Assembly: GCA_023055355.1 (NCBI GenBank)
Contig: JALJCS010000024.1
Span: 7,765,501 to 7,829,500, forward strand
Length of the DNA: 64,000 nucleotides
Direction of reading: 5' to 3'
Source of the DNA: Agelaius tricolor
Lineage: Eukaryota; Chordata; Aves; Passeriformes; Icteridae
Shown: one piece after another, positions 1-13,135 of the stretch
Layout of the letters: every line of letters begins with the position of its first letter
How positions within the stretch are numbered: the stretch's first letter is position 1
Made by a program: the position numbers and the translations under genes
The notes under the pieces: generated by a model
The model's database searches: none
Seen by the model: the letters and a program-made list of their open reading frames with translations, nothing else
What the model was told of the DNA's origin: nothing

Positions 1-3000
1 GCATTGCACCGCTCATTCTTGAGAAGAAGAAGAGATTAAAACAGGAGGGGAAAAAAAGAGAAAAATGTGTAAGACAATGACAAAGAATATAAAGTACCTG
101 CTTTGAGATCCTAAGGAACCTGATTGCATGAAAATCACCTCCTTTATTAACATACTGAGCTTTCAGATGAGATGCAGAGCAGATGATGTAGAATCATAGT
201 GTCAAAGTAGATTCTAAAACTTCATTTTGCTGGGGTTGGAGCTGGCAAGAAATCAGATGCTGGAATGAAGCTGGGGTAGGGATTTGTGAGGATTTAAAAT
301 TCCAGCACCATGGGAGACACTTTCTCTATATTTTCCATCCCAGTTGCACTTGCAAGATAAGGCAAATGCTTACAGATGAATGACTGCATGTATAACATAA
401 GTACCCTCAGATTTAAAATTATCTATCCATGGATAGAACTCATTTTAGCTTTGCACCATGGAACATTTCCCTCTCTAATACTCAGATGCAGAAGGAAGCC
501 ACACTTAGGCATGTGTGCCTAAATCATCAGAGGTTCTGCAAATAAGCAAAATGCAGAAGGAGCGAGTGAGATAAGCACCAGAAAAATCCACAGCAACTGT
601 TATTTTTCTCCCTTTTTCCACAAAATCTGGATTGCTGGATTTTGCCAGCAGCGTGTTAGTTACATTTTTCCTAATTGGCAGCCAATCAAAATTATCACTA
701 CACTTTTGAAGACAGGAGAAAAAAGAAAATATCTGATGTTTTTAATGTCTCAAGCACAGGTCATTGTTAACAAGTGTTCTCAGGGGCAAAGAGCTTTGCT
801 CTAACCACAAAACCCTTGTACTTCATTAGATTGTACAAATAAGTGGCTCACACTCTCCATTTGCTCTCTCTGGCAGCCAAGAATTGCAATGATCAGATTC
901 ACAGAATTGCAATGGCTTCAAATGTAACACAATCAAGTGCAGATCCTTTCCACTATTAAGTTTTTATGTGATCTGTTTATTCTTTATTTCTTCTTTGGCC
1001 TTCAGCTGCCTATAGTGTTGTGTGTGAAAAAATAAACTCATTATTCTTGTTTGGTTTTCTCTCAGTAATTGTTTGGGCATTTTATTTTCAACACTTCTGC
1101 TAACTCTCACTATTACTTATGTATAATCACTGCTAGAGTGCTATTACTGACTTTTTTTTTTTCCTAAACACTGTACCTAAACCTTTATGTCTGTTATTTT
1201 TCAATGTCTCCCTTATATTTCAGTTGAAAAATGTTTTGTGTGTCTGAGAGCCACTTATCACAGCAGAATTTGTATCTGCCTACCCCTTTGTGCAGCTTTT
1301 TCTGAGCTGAGTGCCTGCCTCAAGGGAACCAGTAGGAGTTTTAAACATGAGGTTGCTGGGCTCAAAACTTAGGTCTAAATCTTGTTTCTCTTAAAATTTT
1401 TTTTGTGTGCTGTTCTATCTCTATCCAGAATAACATGGACTAATAAATTATGCTGGTCATTTTTCATTGAGGGAATGATGTGCTTCTAAGAAGAAATTCA
1501 GTGAATATACTTTAAAATTCTAATATGTCCTTTAAATTTTTTCCCAATAGCTCTTCCTTTTCTTCTGTGCACTCTGCCTCACTAAATTCACTTGCAGAAA
1601 CAGATTCATTATCCCTACGACTTATTATTTGCATGAATTTTCTTTATGGGCTGAAACGTATTAATAATGGATGTGTGTATTTACTATAACAAATAACTTC
1701 ATCAGTAACATTACAAGTTCTGGATATACTGTTTTTTTACACAGGCATCAAAACCAAATATCAGAAATTACTCATAAATTTTTTGCTTTTTAGATGATAT
1801 TTGAATAGGGATAAGGGATGGCTGCAGCTCCAATTCAGCTTTGATTTCCATATGGATGTTCTCCTGAACAGGCTTCTCAAATGGATGGGATGAAAAGTTA
1901 ATTGGATCTATTTTACCATTTTCCCCAATAATTCCATTTCAAGGTCCTAGTAGAAAACCCTCAAAAACTCCTCTCTCACTGCTGTTAAGCATTATGCTTC
2001 TCTTTTACCCTGAGCATATTAAAAACTTAGGGGTACAATAATGACAAGAAGGAGATAGCTCAATATTAAAAATATTTTACAATATGTGGCTCTCAAAAAG
2101 ATGTCCAGATTTCTGAGGAAAGTCTATTTGTTTATTTTTATGTTCCTCTCTCAATTGGTTATTCTTCCATTCCAGTGATACCCTGGAATGTTTTTCATAA
2201 AGCCACCAGCAGAACTTTCTTTCACAGAAGTGCTGGCAGCAGAAAAAAAAAATAAACTTTCAACTTTCTCTGCTGGGTTTCTCAAGAAGGGTGCTAGTGA
2301 CACGAAATTCATTTACATTTAAATATTTTCAATTTTACAGCTGAACTGGCATTAGACACTGGGGTTAGAAAAGATGAAGAGGGAAATACCCAGAATGAAG
2401 ACAGGTGAGAATATTTTTGTGATGGCAATAATAAAAATCTAACTTGAATAAAAAACACCCTGGAGATGGAAAAAAACCACAGTGCTACAGGAAAAAAAGA
2501 TCAGGAGTTGCAAATCCTTACAAAAACGGTATTGGTGCTGCTATGGCCACTATATCGTGAAACCAGAGATAAAAATGAGACTTTGAAGTCCCATTCAGGT
2601 TGCACAAGGATCAAACTGTGCCTCCCACAGCGAGAAAGACAGCACATAGACCTGTGCCAGCCCTTGCTAGGAAACCCTCCAGAGGTTCCAAATTCCCCTT
2701 TGTACAAGTTCCCCTTTGTACAAGGATGTGATTGTGAGGAGCTCTGGTGGATACACAGAAGTTTGTGGGGTGTGTAGTCGGTGCAAGTGAAACAAAGACA
2801 TTGAGAAAGTAAAAAAGTCTTTCCAAGAGAGGATCAGGTTGGAGTCCAAAGCAGTCAGAAGCACCTGAGGGAGCTTGGTTCTACCACAGAAAATCACTAA
2901 TGTGATAGCAGAGCCTTGCTGTTACAGTGACTATCTGGCTCCCAGGGGATTTTACTGGTGACTTTCTGCTTATCTCACAGATGGTCTTCAAAAGTTATTG

Positions 3001-3600
3001 ATGGGATTAATTCTAAAGAATTTTGTTTAATTTTTTTTTTTCCCTCGTAAACTAGTATCTGTCCTCTATCTAAATCATAGGTAAAATTGTATTTTAATGA
3101 CCTATCACCAGAGGTCAATGAGTGTTTGCTATCCTGGTATTTTTTAATGGATCAGAAAGAAATGCCATATAATCAATATCCAATTTTAGTAAGAGAAAAG
3201 AAATACCTGTCATGTATCCTGAAAGTATCCTCCTTAAGTACATATCCTTTGTTTTATCTGAGTTGTAAGCATATTTCAAAGATAAAATTAAATTTTTCAA
3301 TGTGCTACTTCACACTTCATAAGAAAAACTCTGAATAAATGGCAGAAAAACAGCTTCAGAAATACAAAGGAAAGCAGAAAGAACAAATTACATTGCTCAT
3401 GAACTATTTTTATCTTGCAGGGGACCAGAGCACAGGATGCTTTATACAACACAGAACAAGCTGCTGCCTAGAGGAACGTGTGTTTTAAGAAATTTCCAGG
3501 TGTTGATTTTCAGGTCCAGCTTGCACAATATTTATCTTGAGATGAACAGAGCAGTGAGAATAAAAGAGAGAACTAGGTGACTACTGAAGCAAACCCCTAA
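1..3600. other. Noncoding AT-rich DNA, no gene recognised
   Basis: I see no gene, structured RNA or identifiable transposon here. All open frames are short (103 codons or fewer), overlap on both strands and resemble no family I know. The only local structure is a perfect 16-base tandem duplication near 2693. This is the far upstream part of the gene-poor region before ADRA2C. Diverged repeats could escape detection by eye. Confidence 0.6.
2693..2724. repeat. Perfect 16-bp tandem duplication
   Basis: The unit TTCCCCTTTGTACAAG occurs twice back to back without a mismatch (2693-2708 and 2709-2724). Perfect identity suggests a fairly recent slippage or duplication event. It lies in noncoding sequence and no function is implied. 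Confidence 0.9.
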
Positions 3601-3655
3601 TGTGGGGGATAACATGCTGTGTGTGACTCCATGATTCAGAAGGCTGAACAAATGC

Positions 3656-3758
3656 TATATATTATATTATATTATATTATATTATATTATATTATATTAT
3701 ATTATATTATATTATATTATATTATATTATATTATATTATATTATATTATATTATTAT
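3656..3758. repeat. (ATTAT)n microsatellite
   Basis: About 20 nearly uninterrupted copies of the pentamer ATTAT. It lies exactly where related LTRs at 12433 and 33164 carry a short TATATTATATTA stretch, so it probably expanded from the LTR core. The tract creates an open frame of repeated Ile-Leu-Tyr residues that is not a gene. Confidence 0.97.
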
Positions 3759-3761
3759 GTC

Positions 3762-3800
3762 ACATTACGTTACATTACGTTACATTACGTTACATTATAT
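3762..3800. repeat. Decanucleotide (ACATTACGTT)n array
   Basis: Almost four copies of ACATTACGTT directly follow the ATTAT array. The decamer looks like two diverged pentamers (ACATT and ACGTT) later amplified as one unit. Each copy adds a CpG, unusual for this AT-rich setting. Confidence 0.9.
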
Positions 3801-4040
3801 TAATACTAAACTATACTAAAGAAAAACCTGTGACCCTTTCCAGACAATCACAACACAGCTTTGACCTAATTGGTCATTTAATCCAAACAACCATCACCGG
3901 AGTCCAATTAACAAATCCCCTCTTTGGTAAACAATCTCCATAACACATTCCACATGTGCCAGGAGCAACAAGTACAGATAAGAATAGTTTATCATTCCCT
4001 TCTCTGAGCTTTCTCACTGCCCTCCCCAGGAAAAATCCTG

Positions 4041-7000
4041 TGCTTGGAGGAGGGAAGGTTGTGCTTGCTGCTCTCTGTAGAGCGAGCTGCAGCCACAGGT
4101 GACCAGAAGTCCTGAGGGGTTCTCTGTCCTGTTCAGTGTCTGCTGCAGCCACAGGAGCATCCAGGAGCCCTTTGTTCAGTTCTTTGGAAGAACTCAGCTC
4201 TTTGGAAATCTCCACTGAGCCCCCAGTGGAGACTGAGACTGCACCTTTGAGGTGCCAACCTGTAGTGACCAGAACAGTGCTTGTTTCTGCAAGAGATCCC
4301 ATCTGCTGTCCCATCCCACATCCTCAGCAGAGGCAGGCTTTGGGTTGCCCTGGGTTCCCCAAAGCAGGTGCTCCTTCCCAGGCATGGATGGTATCCAGGA
4401 CTGAAGGGGGGGGTGCTTGACACAGCTCTGTGCTGCCAAGGAATGCTGCACCTGCTCAAAAACTGCTGTTTTATCTTCCCCTGCCAAGACTGGCACTGTC
4501 TGCTGTTCTGGGAGGTAAAACTGCCAAGCTAAAAGCAAGGTGGGAAATTGGGAAACACTTTCTAGTTAATAGTAGGCTTTAAAGTCTTTGCAGGCTCTGT
4601 ATTACTATGGTACTTCAACTTCAGCATGCAATGGAATAGCAATATACTACAGTAGTTATTTAACAAACCTGAGAAATACTGCTATTCTATCCCCAGGAAA
4701 GCTTGCCAGCATTTTGTGCACCTTCTTACAAGCACTGACTAATTACAACTTTGACATGCACTGGCATAGGTCCAAACAACTGAAATGCCACAGGATGCTC
4801 AGGCTGTCATTTGTCAGAAGCCTGAGTCAGAAGCCAAAATGTCTGTATCTTCTTCCTCAAACTGGCTTCAAAATTTAAAGCCTAAGGTAAAGCCTCATGA
4901 TTATACTCCCTTTGAGTATCCAGTGATCTAGCACACACATAAGACCTTAAGTAGAAGACATTTAAAATATGTGATAACTGTGATTAAGAGCAGAACTTCA
5001 GTAAAGAAATTTCAGTACTTTTTAAAGTTCTCTTAATTTACTGCATGTGAACATGTAAAAGAGATTGCACTCTTACAAAAAATATTTGATCAAATTGCTT
5101 CCTTGGCAAAGTAGCCCTATTTCACTGTAACATTTTTAAAAAGTGTAAGAAAAGTGCTTTATTCAACTAAGTTATCTTCTAAAAAACCTTCAAGTATCTA
5201 GGAGAGATATATAACTTTATTAGGAAACTGATTGTCTGATATTCAAAGTAAATCAATTTCTGTGGATCTAACCATGGAGACAAAAGGTGCATTTATGTCA
5301 AACAGATTTCAAATGTGAATGCCTGATTTGTTCAGGGTATTTTGTTGTATATCAATGGTTTGGAGACAGCACAATGGTTAGATTCAGTTGCTGTAACAAC
5401 TGTTTTCCATTATAATTGATCTTGCCTGTTCCCTTGCAGACCATTTTGCCAATCCATGCTTTTACTGTGCCTGGGTCTCCCAGTGCCACAGTCCAAGGTT
5501 AACTGGGTTTCCAGTTCCTGGTGTTGCTGCTCTCTGACAGGAAACCTCCCCTGGGTGAGTGCAGGGTACCAGGGGCAGCTGAGAACCAGCAGCAGCCCCT
5601 GCCTTGGTGTGCAGGTCCTGTCAGGTGAGGTGTGAGGGCTGTTCTGCTGCAAAGTTGAAGCCCTTATGTTCCCATGGAAAAACTGCTCCTTCAAAGCCAC
5701 TAAGCCTTTGGGAAAACCTGCTTCCACACATCAGCAGTGAGCAGTTGGAGGTTAAATGTGCCAAGGACCTGCTTTGCATTTAGCTTGTGCCATGCTCACT
5801 GCAGAACTTGAGGGAGAGATGACACAGATGAGACACCGAGCATGGGTTTCATTTTCTGTGACAGGCAGCTGGAGGAGCACCCCACTGAAAGCAAGTCAGG
5901 AGAGGAGAGAAAGACTTGAGAATCAGGCACAGGGTATTCTTGGAGTTTGGTATTGTCTAAAGGAGAGCTGCCCACAGGGAGTGATGAGGAATTGGAGCCC
6001 AAAAACAGATGGGATATGAGGAGAGTTCTGTGAGGGGAACATAAAGAAACAGAAACTATGAATTGTTCAAAGAAAAAGTCCTCGGAGTGGCATGGCAGGG
6101 CAGAGTTGGTGCAGGGACTAGGGAGGCACAAGAGCCAAAGCCATCAGGGTTAGAGGGGCCTGGGGAATGGGAGATTCTCACCTGGAGTTAAATCTGAGAA
6201 ATGAAGAAAAGACACTTGTATTTTGCTGCTGGTAAATGAAATGGGGCAGTGAGCAGGCAAAATCTCCCATGATGGTGAGCTGCTGCAAGATCTCCAGTGC
6301 TTGGCTTCTGACCTTGCTCACTTCTGGCAGGTTCCTTTCCTCCCAGGTTTGATGCAGGCAGAGGAGTCACCGGGAGCAGAGGCTGGACACCTCTGCCCCA
6401 TTGCTGTGTCTGAGACCAGAGGGGAGAGCAGCAGCCAGGGCTGACCCCTGCACACCCACAGAAGGGTGAACACTTCTTCTTCCCTGCTGGAGAGCCACAG
6501 GACACCACGGATTGTCAGGTCAACAACTGAAAATCAAACAAGCTCATGTCTGGTATTTTAAAAGTTTAGGGATCTGCACAACAAGAAAGGCCTCTCCAGA
6601 ATCTGCCTGGAAACAGAGTGCTGCGATAGCTGCACGAGCCAACAATGAGGAGATGTCAGAATCAAATGCATGTCCCTTCAGAATTCGCAATCCCTTCTTC
6701 AAGGCACTACTGGACTGGGCTTTCAGGGCAGATCAGGGTTTTTGGGGCAGAAAATGTCCAAGTATCCAACTTTTCCCCACTTTGAAATGGTTTCACTTGT
6801 GGTAAGAATTTAGGAAGAGGTGAAGGAGGGAATGCCGGAGTGGGAAGGGTGGTCTCACACTGAAATGCTTCTCCTCCCAAGAGAAAGCAAATCTCCATGG
6901 CTGTCAGTGCCTTACCTGGGAATCCAGACTCTCTCAAGGAGCTTTTGAAACCAGGGTGGTCCAAGAGACTGTAACATTTCTAGGACAGCTGGATTCAGCC

Positions 7001-8079
7001 CATTAGTCACTCCCATAACAATCAAAATAATCTGTAAGAAACCCTCAGAGTATTGCCATGAGGACAAAGGTCCAAAGAAATGAAAAAATGACCCTGTTTT
7101 ACAGATTGAGCAATTCAGGGTTTGGGAAATGAAGAATATCTGACATCTGTGAACTCTCATGAAAATTTTGAACCTATGTCAGGGGTATTTTGTTCCAAAT
7201 TTTGTCTGCAGAATACAAGGTCACACTGATGATATTTATGGTTAGTACTGTACATGAAAAAAAAGAACAAACCAAACAAAACAAAAGGCTACATGGTTCT
7301 TCAGGCAAGGAAGGTAGAAGCAGATATTTGATTTTTTTCAGACATATTTAAGCTGGAATATGTCCCTGCAGTATCATCTCCATAGGAACAGAGATAAAAT
7401 AATGACAGAAAAATGTCCAAGGAATGGGCACATGATCAATTATGAAGAATATATGAGGCAAATATTAGATACAAGGTGTCATGGATAATGGAGTACTGTG
7501 CCCCTATCTGAGAACTTTGTATTTTATGATTGAAAAGAATTTCTCTTAAATGGCAAAAAAAAAAAAAAAACCTAGCCCAAACCTAGCACTTTTCCTATTT
7601 TGTATTTCATCACAAAATGGCATTTTTAGGTCATCCAGTGGAGCTAGTAGGAAATATATGAGTATGCAGTTTGAGAAGAATTTAAGAAAATATGGAAAGG
7701 CAAAGCCTTCCAAGAATATTCAGAAGTAATATTGCTTATTGCTTTGCAGTAGATCTAAAAGCAGCTATTCAGCTCTCCTCCCCAGCACAGCACTGCACTA
7801 AAGCAATTACATCACCAAATGAGTTTTTGAATCAAAAGAGAAAGCTTTACTAAAGGCAACAACAAAGAAAGTGGAAACTTCACTGGTGATTTTGTATCCT
7901 GTTTTAATTTTTTTTTCCAAAAAGTTTTTGAGAGTAATTAATATACTATGGCAGTATTTTGAATCACCCATCTGGATGGATTTTGTTGTGTGGGTTTTCT
8001 CAGAACTAGTCATTTAACTCTCTGTCACAGCACTGCTGTGCATATGTCTTGTTGACAAGAAATTTCCATTACTTTTTTT
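4041..8079. other. Noncoding DNA, no gene recognised
   Basis: The local base composition varies. Patches around 4060-4500, 5500-5720 and 6300-6500 are richer in G+C and give overlapping open frames of about 80-115 codons on both strands, with no recognisable domains or consistent coding strand. A poly-A run lies at 7555-7570. I see no RNA gene or identifiable transposon in this stretch. Confidence 0.55.
7555..7570. repeat. Poly-A run
   Basis: A run of about 16 to 18 adenines in noncoding sequence. I see no recognisable retroposed sequence immediately upstream that would make it a retroposon tail. Confidence 0.85.
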
Positions 8080-8845
8080 AGAGAATTGCCAGGAATGACC
8101 CCAAAGTTTCACTTCTGTGTGATAGTATTGTTTGTATATCTCCTATTAAGCACAGGGACACAGAGATCTTGTTCCTTCATGTGGATTAATTTCCATTTAT
8201 CAATCCTGAATATCATCTGATCTTCACCTAGTCATTCAGCACTGTGAATTTTCTGCATCTCTGCAGGAATTCAGCTTCAGAATTAGCTATCCTGAATAAT
8301 TTCAAAAATTCTGCAAAATTGGTTCCCCACTGTTTACCTTTTTTTGTTATCATTTGTGAATATTCTGATAATGACAGGTCCCACTACGTAGCTTTTGAGC
8401 CTCTCAATAATATAAATGTTCATTTACTAGCATACGTTGTTACAACAGGACAGAGTCAAAAATTATTTTGGTTGATTGAAGGAAAACTTCTTCAGTATTT
8501 TTTACCTTGTTGGCCTATTTTATTAATCCCACATATACTGGAATGACAGATCCACCTATCCAGTAAACTGCCATCTTCACAGAATACTTACAGTTTCACA
8601 AGCCATTCCTGTGACTCATCCCAAATCTATAATTTCCTCCATATTTATTAATTCCATTTCTCATTACAGTTCCTTGCCAATCTGGCTGGTGCTAAACTCC
8701 AACAAACTGGTTGGTCTTTCCCAAGATGACCTGACTCAACCTTTAAGATAATTATGGTACCATATTAACCATTTCTTTTATTCTCCTGATTCTGGGTCAA
8801 GTAGCAGTAGGTTATTTGCTTAATAGTTTTCAAGTCTATGATTCT
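8080..8845 (-). mobile_element. Ancient CR1/L3-like LINE, reverse-transcriptase fragment
   Basis: Read on the minus strand, this follows the layout of the reverse-transcriptase part of old amniote CR1/L3-type LINEs. Around 8325-8400 the minus strand reads a diverged version of the conserved 'GPVLFNIFINDL' block (seen as VGPV...RIFTND). Next comes sequence like the region after the catalytic FADD motif (GGATAGCTAATTCTGAAGCTG), then a 'GATAAATGGAAATTAAT-CACAT' block typical of the following segment. The frame is broken by stops and indels, so it is a molecular fossil. Divergence is much greater than in the CR1 3' fragments at 39553 and 13136. Both ends are approximate. The identification is from remembered family structure, not a search. 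Confidence 0.75.
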
Positions 8846-11800
8846 ACAGAGTTCACAGATCAGAATTTAAAAAAAAAACCAAAACAGGAGCTTTGCACTT
8901 AGTTTATTGATTTCTGAAATGCTTGCTAATGATAGTTCTGGCTGACATGATCAATTTTCCATGATCCTGGGTTCTGCTCCTCTGCAACAGTGACAAATTC
9001 CTAACCTTCCTTTGCAATAAGTGAGGATCAAAGCTTTTCATCTTCACTGTCTATTTGTCCTACTGAGTTTGGCAGACTCCCTCCTTCTGATATCTTTGAA
9101 GAAGTTTTTCTTTTTGGCATTTATGTCTTCACCAAGTTGCTCCTGTCTTTTTCTTTTTTTTTTCTGGCTGCTTTGCTGTTCATTGGTATTTTATTTGCTA
9201 TATCTTTTTTTTCAAGTGGATACTGCTGCCACTTTTACAGGTGTGAGAGGTTTTTGGTTTTTTTTCACTTTACTCTTATGTTCAGAGATTCCAGATTTAA
9301 AGTGGTCCTCTTAGGCCATAAGTTTCTAGTATAATGTATTTTAATAGCATTTTACCTCATTGACTGCTCATGCTTAATGTCTTTTTAAAAAGCTAACTCA
9401 TTTTAGGGTAGTTTTTTTCCTTTCCAACATTTCATTCTACTGTGAGGGATATCCATTGTTTCCCTCTCAGTAGCACTATTAAATCCATGTATCTTCTGGG
9501 TGGTTCTTCTATGTGTGCATCCTCAGCCTCCAGCCCTGGGACCTCCTCAGAACTAATGATTGTCCTCCTGTGGGTCTGTGGACTGTTTGCCATAAAAGCA
9601 GGCATTAATGGGGTGACTGCATCCTGAAATTAAATTTAGCCTGGGGTATATGAGGTAAGTGATATCTCCCAATGCTGTTCTCTGTTTTGTGCCCTGATTT
9701 GCCTCCTTCCAAAATGAACTCACTCCCACTGACAAGCCTGCAGCAGGAAGACAAACTGTTTAGAGACATTCATCTTGCTGAGTTGATCTCAATCATCTCC
9801 ACAAAGGGAGAAAGACTGCAGAGTGGAAGGCAGATGATACAAACATGCTGAACTTTACCTCTTTCCTGCCCACCAGAAAACACCTCCTTTCCTATGCTTC
9901 CAAGTGCACATCACTCCTTCTGCACTTACCTGATGCTCAAGAACAGCCACAAAAACTCTCACAGGGAAAGATACCCAGCTCCCAGAGCTCAAACCAATTC
10001 AGGACTGGAGAGGTTCATCCATTAAGGAGTATATAATAAACTGGCACCTCAGGATGAATCCTTGTCACACCCTGATCCCCATCCTGCTGAGAAAGCCCAC
10101 CACAAGGTTCCAAACACCTGGGTGAGGTCAGGTCAGGTCAGGTCCTCACCTGCTGCACTCTGCAGTTCCCTACCCAAGGGAATCCGACAGGGCAGCTGCT
10201 CCATCCCCCTGAACAAAGGTAGAGAGGACATCAGGGCAGCTTTTGACTCCTGCTGTTTCCACTCAAATATTTTTGGTGTTATTAAAAATGTTCATGCTTC
10301 TTTTATACTTCTTTTTGGTCTTTTCTTTCATTTCTAAAGCTTTGTAATTTCCTATTCTCTCTTTGATCTGGCCATCTTCCTCTTTAACTTGGTGGGTTTG
10401 GGGTCAATGCCTCCCAGCAGTTTTATCTATTTGATAGATCATAAATTGTTCACACTGTGCTCTTGTCTCACAAACTATGGTTAAGCAGGCCACTTGCCAA
10501 GAGTATGCCATGCAGGCAGCCCCAAAAAGTGCAAGTCAAGGATCTCTGGCTGTCTGTCCATGAAGGCAAAAGAGACAGTGAGCCATTACTCCACTTATCT
10601 TCTTGAGGGCAGAGGTGAATTGGTCCAGGTGAGCATAGGAAAGTGCCTCCTGTTTTTTACCTCTCTCTGGACTATTCTGATAGCTGTCTCAAGGAGTAAG
10701 GCTTTTTCTTTAGTGTCCTACAGGAACCCAGGGGTCTTCCCCTGAGGCTGAATAAGATTCTCCTGCAGATAAGCTATATTTGGTGTCTGGAAGTGAAGAC
10801 CATTAACCATAAACATAAAAAGATTTTTTTTTTTAGATTCTCTTTCACTTATTTTATCCATAATGTAGAAATTCAAGATGACAAGTGGCTGAGAAAGTCA
10901 TAAAGGTTTTGTGACATGAAAACAATGAAATCAGGTGTTTTTGTAAACTTTGTGCTGGTGGAAGGTAAGAGATAACTGAAACAAAATGGTCAGTAGGCTG
11001 AAAATGATCTTAAAGTATATTAGCTGATCCACACTAAATCTGGCACAGGATAGCTTGTTCCAAAGCCTCCTCACATTTCTGTGAGCACTGAAACAGAGAA
11101 AAGCCTCTGAACTTTCCTTTAGAGACTCCTAATTTCCTTAAGAGTCCAGAATAAAGAGGAAAAGACTGCAAAGAATTGACTGCAAGAGGATGGCAGAAAC
11201 AATTAACACTGAAAGAAAAATAAAGTTTTAAGCAAAACCAAGACACTCAGGTGTCAGCTTGTCAAGTTAATTGTATTAGTAAACAAGGTAAATTGTAGAA
11301 ATGGGAAATAAACATTTTTTTAAATCAAATTTTCTCTTCACTACTATAAAATAATCAGATTGATGAAATGGAAGGGGGGCATTTATCGCCTTTCTTTACA
11401 AGATGATGTGTGAAGTTCTCTGTCCTGCCAATTAGTATTGATCTACTTCACTTATGTTTCCATTCTAACAAAGCAGTAATAGAAACTGAAACATAATTTG
11501 CTGAAATAATTTTTTCATTAGACTGCTCCAGACCTAGTCAATACCTTGAGAGAGTTGGCAGTTCATCAATTGCAATGATATCTAATGGTGTTGCCACATG
11601 GATTTAGATTTTCATTCAATATCTTCATAAAAAATAGGCTAGTCTGCAAAATAAAACATGTTTTAGAGAAGATTTTGGTGTTCAAGTTGCTGCAAAGTTA
11701 AGTGACATATGGGTAGAGGTAAATGCTGGATGATAAATTGCTTCAAAACAATGATGATATTTGCTCTGGCTTTGAATTGTTGTTTTTTTAAAGCAGAAGT

Positions 11801-12432
11801 GAGATGCATCTGCTTTCAGAGACAAGCTAAGTCACATTTATATCAAATCCAAGAAAATAGAGTAGGCAAGCTAGCATAATAGCATTCTTTTTGTTTTTTG
11901 ACCTGTGCTTCTTCAGAAAATGTTTTCTGTGGCTGTAGTTCCACAACATTTCAGAAAGTTATCTCCTTAAATCCTTGGTTTGATCTTTCAAGCAAAAGAT
12001 CAGCACTGGGCCTATGAACAAACACAAACAGCCTTCCATTATGTAATTTCTTACTTTCTTTTTTCAGGGATTTCATTTATATCTCCGCATTCCTTTAACA
12101 TTTGCCTTCTTGTAATTCTGTCTTTTGTTTCACAGTCAGCATGTGAGCTCCTCAGGGATAGAAATCCTTCTTTGTTGAGAATCTGGGCAGCATCTCACTC
12201 AAAAGGGTCAGGGTCTGGAAGCACAACTTTCATGGTGCAAAGCCACCAGACCTTCCTCACTCTTCCCTGCAGATTTTCTCAAGCACTTCAGGGGTGATTG
12301 GCACAGTTTTAGTTAACTCAGATAGGGCTGATCTGCTTTGCTCTGTGAGGAGGGCTGCACCTCTGAGATGGCCAACAAATCTTCCATTGCAGCCACGTTC
12401 TGACTGTGGCTGCTGTGGGATCTGATTGCCAG
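8846..12432. other. Noncoding AT-rich DNA, no gene recognised
   Basis: No gene or transposon is identified. A T-rich stretch near 9100-9330 gives a short hydrophobic open frame that is a composition artefact. A (AGGTC)n run of about four copies lies at 10126-10144. Confidence 0.55.
10126..10144. repeat. Short (AGGTC)n tandem run
   Basis: About four copies of AGGTC in direct tandem. AGGTCA is also the nuclear-receptor half-site, so the run resembles a set of direct repeats without spacers. At this length simple slippage is the more likely explanation. Confidence 0.7.
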
Positions 12433-12850
12433 TGTGGTATTTTTGGGTCCCCCATTGAGAGGAGGAAATTATGAATCTGACTCCATGTTCTTAGAAGGCT
12501 AATTTATTATTTTATGATCTATATTATATTAAAAAATGCTATACTAAAACTATACTAAAGACTAGAAAAAGGATACAGACAGAAGGCTAAAAGATAATAA
12601 TGAAAAACTCATGACTGCTTCCAGAGTCTCGACAAACCTGGATGGTGGTTGGTCATTAGGTACAAACAATTCACATGAAACCAATCAAACAATCACCTTT
12701 TGGATAAACAGTCTCCAAACACATTCCAAAGCAGCAAAACACAGGAGAAGCAATCAGATAATTATTTTTTTCATTTTTCTCTGAGGCTTCTCAGCTTCCC
12801 AGGAGAAGAAATCCTGGCAAAGGGATTTTTCAGAAAATAAGATGGTGACA
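12433..12850 (-). mobile_element. Solo LTR, family A, moderately decayed
   Basis: Starts TGTGG and ends TGACA in plus-strand coordinates, the reverse complement of a TGTCA...CCACA LTR. It shares the whole block order with the copy at 33164: GACTCCATG, TTTATTATTTTATGAT (minus-strand AATAAA), TATATTATATTAA, ACTATACTAAAG, a GGTTGGTCATTA block, CTCTGAGGCTTCTCAGCTTCC, GAAATCCTGGCAAAGGGATTTTT. Flanking hexamers are TGCCAG (left) and TTCTAG (right), matching at four of six positions, compatible with a decayed 6-bp target duplication. No internal retroviral genes flank it, so it is a solo LTR. Confidence 0.85.
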
Positions 12851-13135
12851 TTCTAGGATCAAATGGTGCTATGTGGATTTGAATTTTGTGAATTGCTTCC
12901 TGTACTGGCCTTATCACCTTAATCTAAAGTGACTGCAGAGGCATTCTAAACAGGCTTAATATATGTAGACACAGGTCTATGCAGACACCTAGGACTGTCC
13001 TCACACTCAGCTCAGTAAATGTCATCCTTAATGTCATAATCTCCACCTGCAAATGCAGACAATTCCTTTTCCTTAATTTTGAACCTGCAAGATTGATGAG
13101 AGTCCAGTTGTTCTGCTCCACTATCCCAAATTAAT

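Larger units (their letters stand above)
3601..4040 (-). mobile_element. Degraded solo LTR (family A) carrying a microsatellite
   Basis: The left edge begins TGTGGGGGAT and continues into a 'GACTCCATG-TTCAGAAGGCTGA' block shared with the LTRs at 12433 and 33164. Then come an AT-rich core, the ACTATACTAAAG motif, an 'ATTGGTCATTTAAT' block, 'AAACAATCTCCA-AACACATTCCA', and 'CTCTGAGC-TTCTCA' followed by 'CAGGAAAAATCCTG'. Order and spacing match the 12433 copy. Similarity fades after about 4035, so the right end is approximate and I found no target-site duplication. The family runs on the minus strand, judged from its AATAAA polyadenylation signal in the better preserved copies. The AT core has been replaced by a long pentamer microsatellite. 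Endogenous retroviral origin is inferred from the TG...CA-ended siblings. Confidence 0.75.

Noticed and set aside
3874..4314. 146-codon minus-strand open frame
   Set aside because: Partly inside the degraded LTR at 3601, with overlapping frames on both strands and no recognisable domain.
9021..9334. Hydrophobic open frame resembling membrane segments
   Set aside because: The sequence is T-rich, so any frame encodes Phe and Leu. There is no family resemblance.
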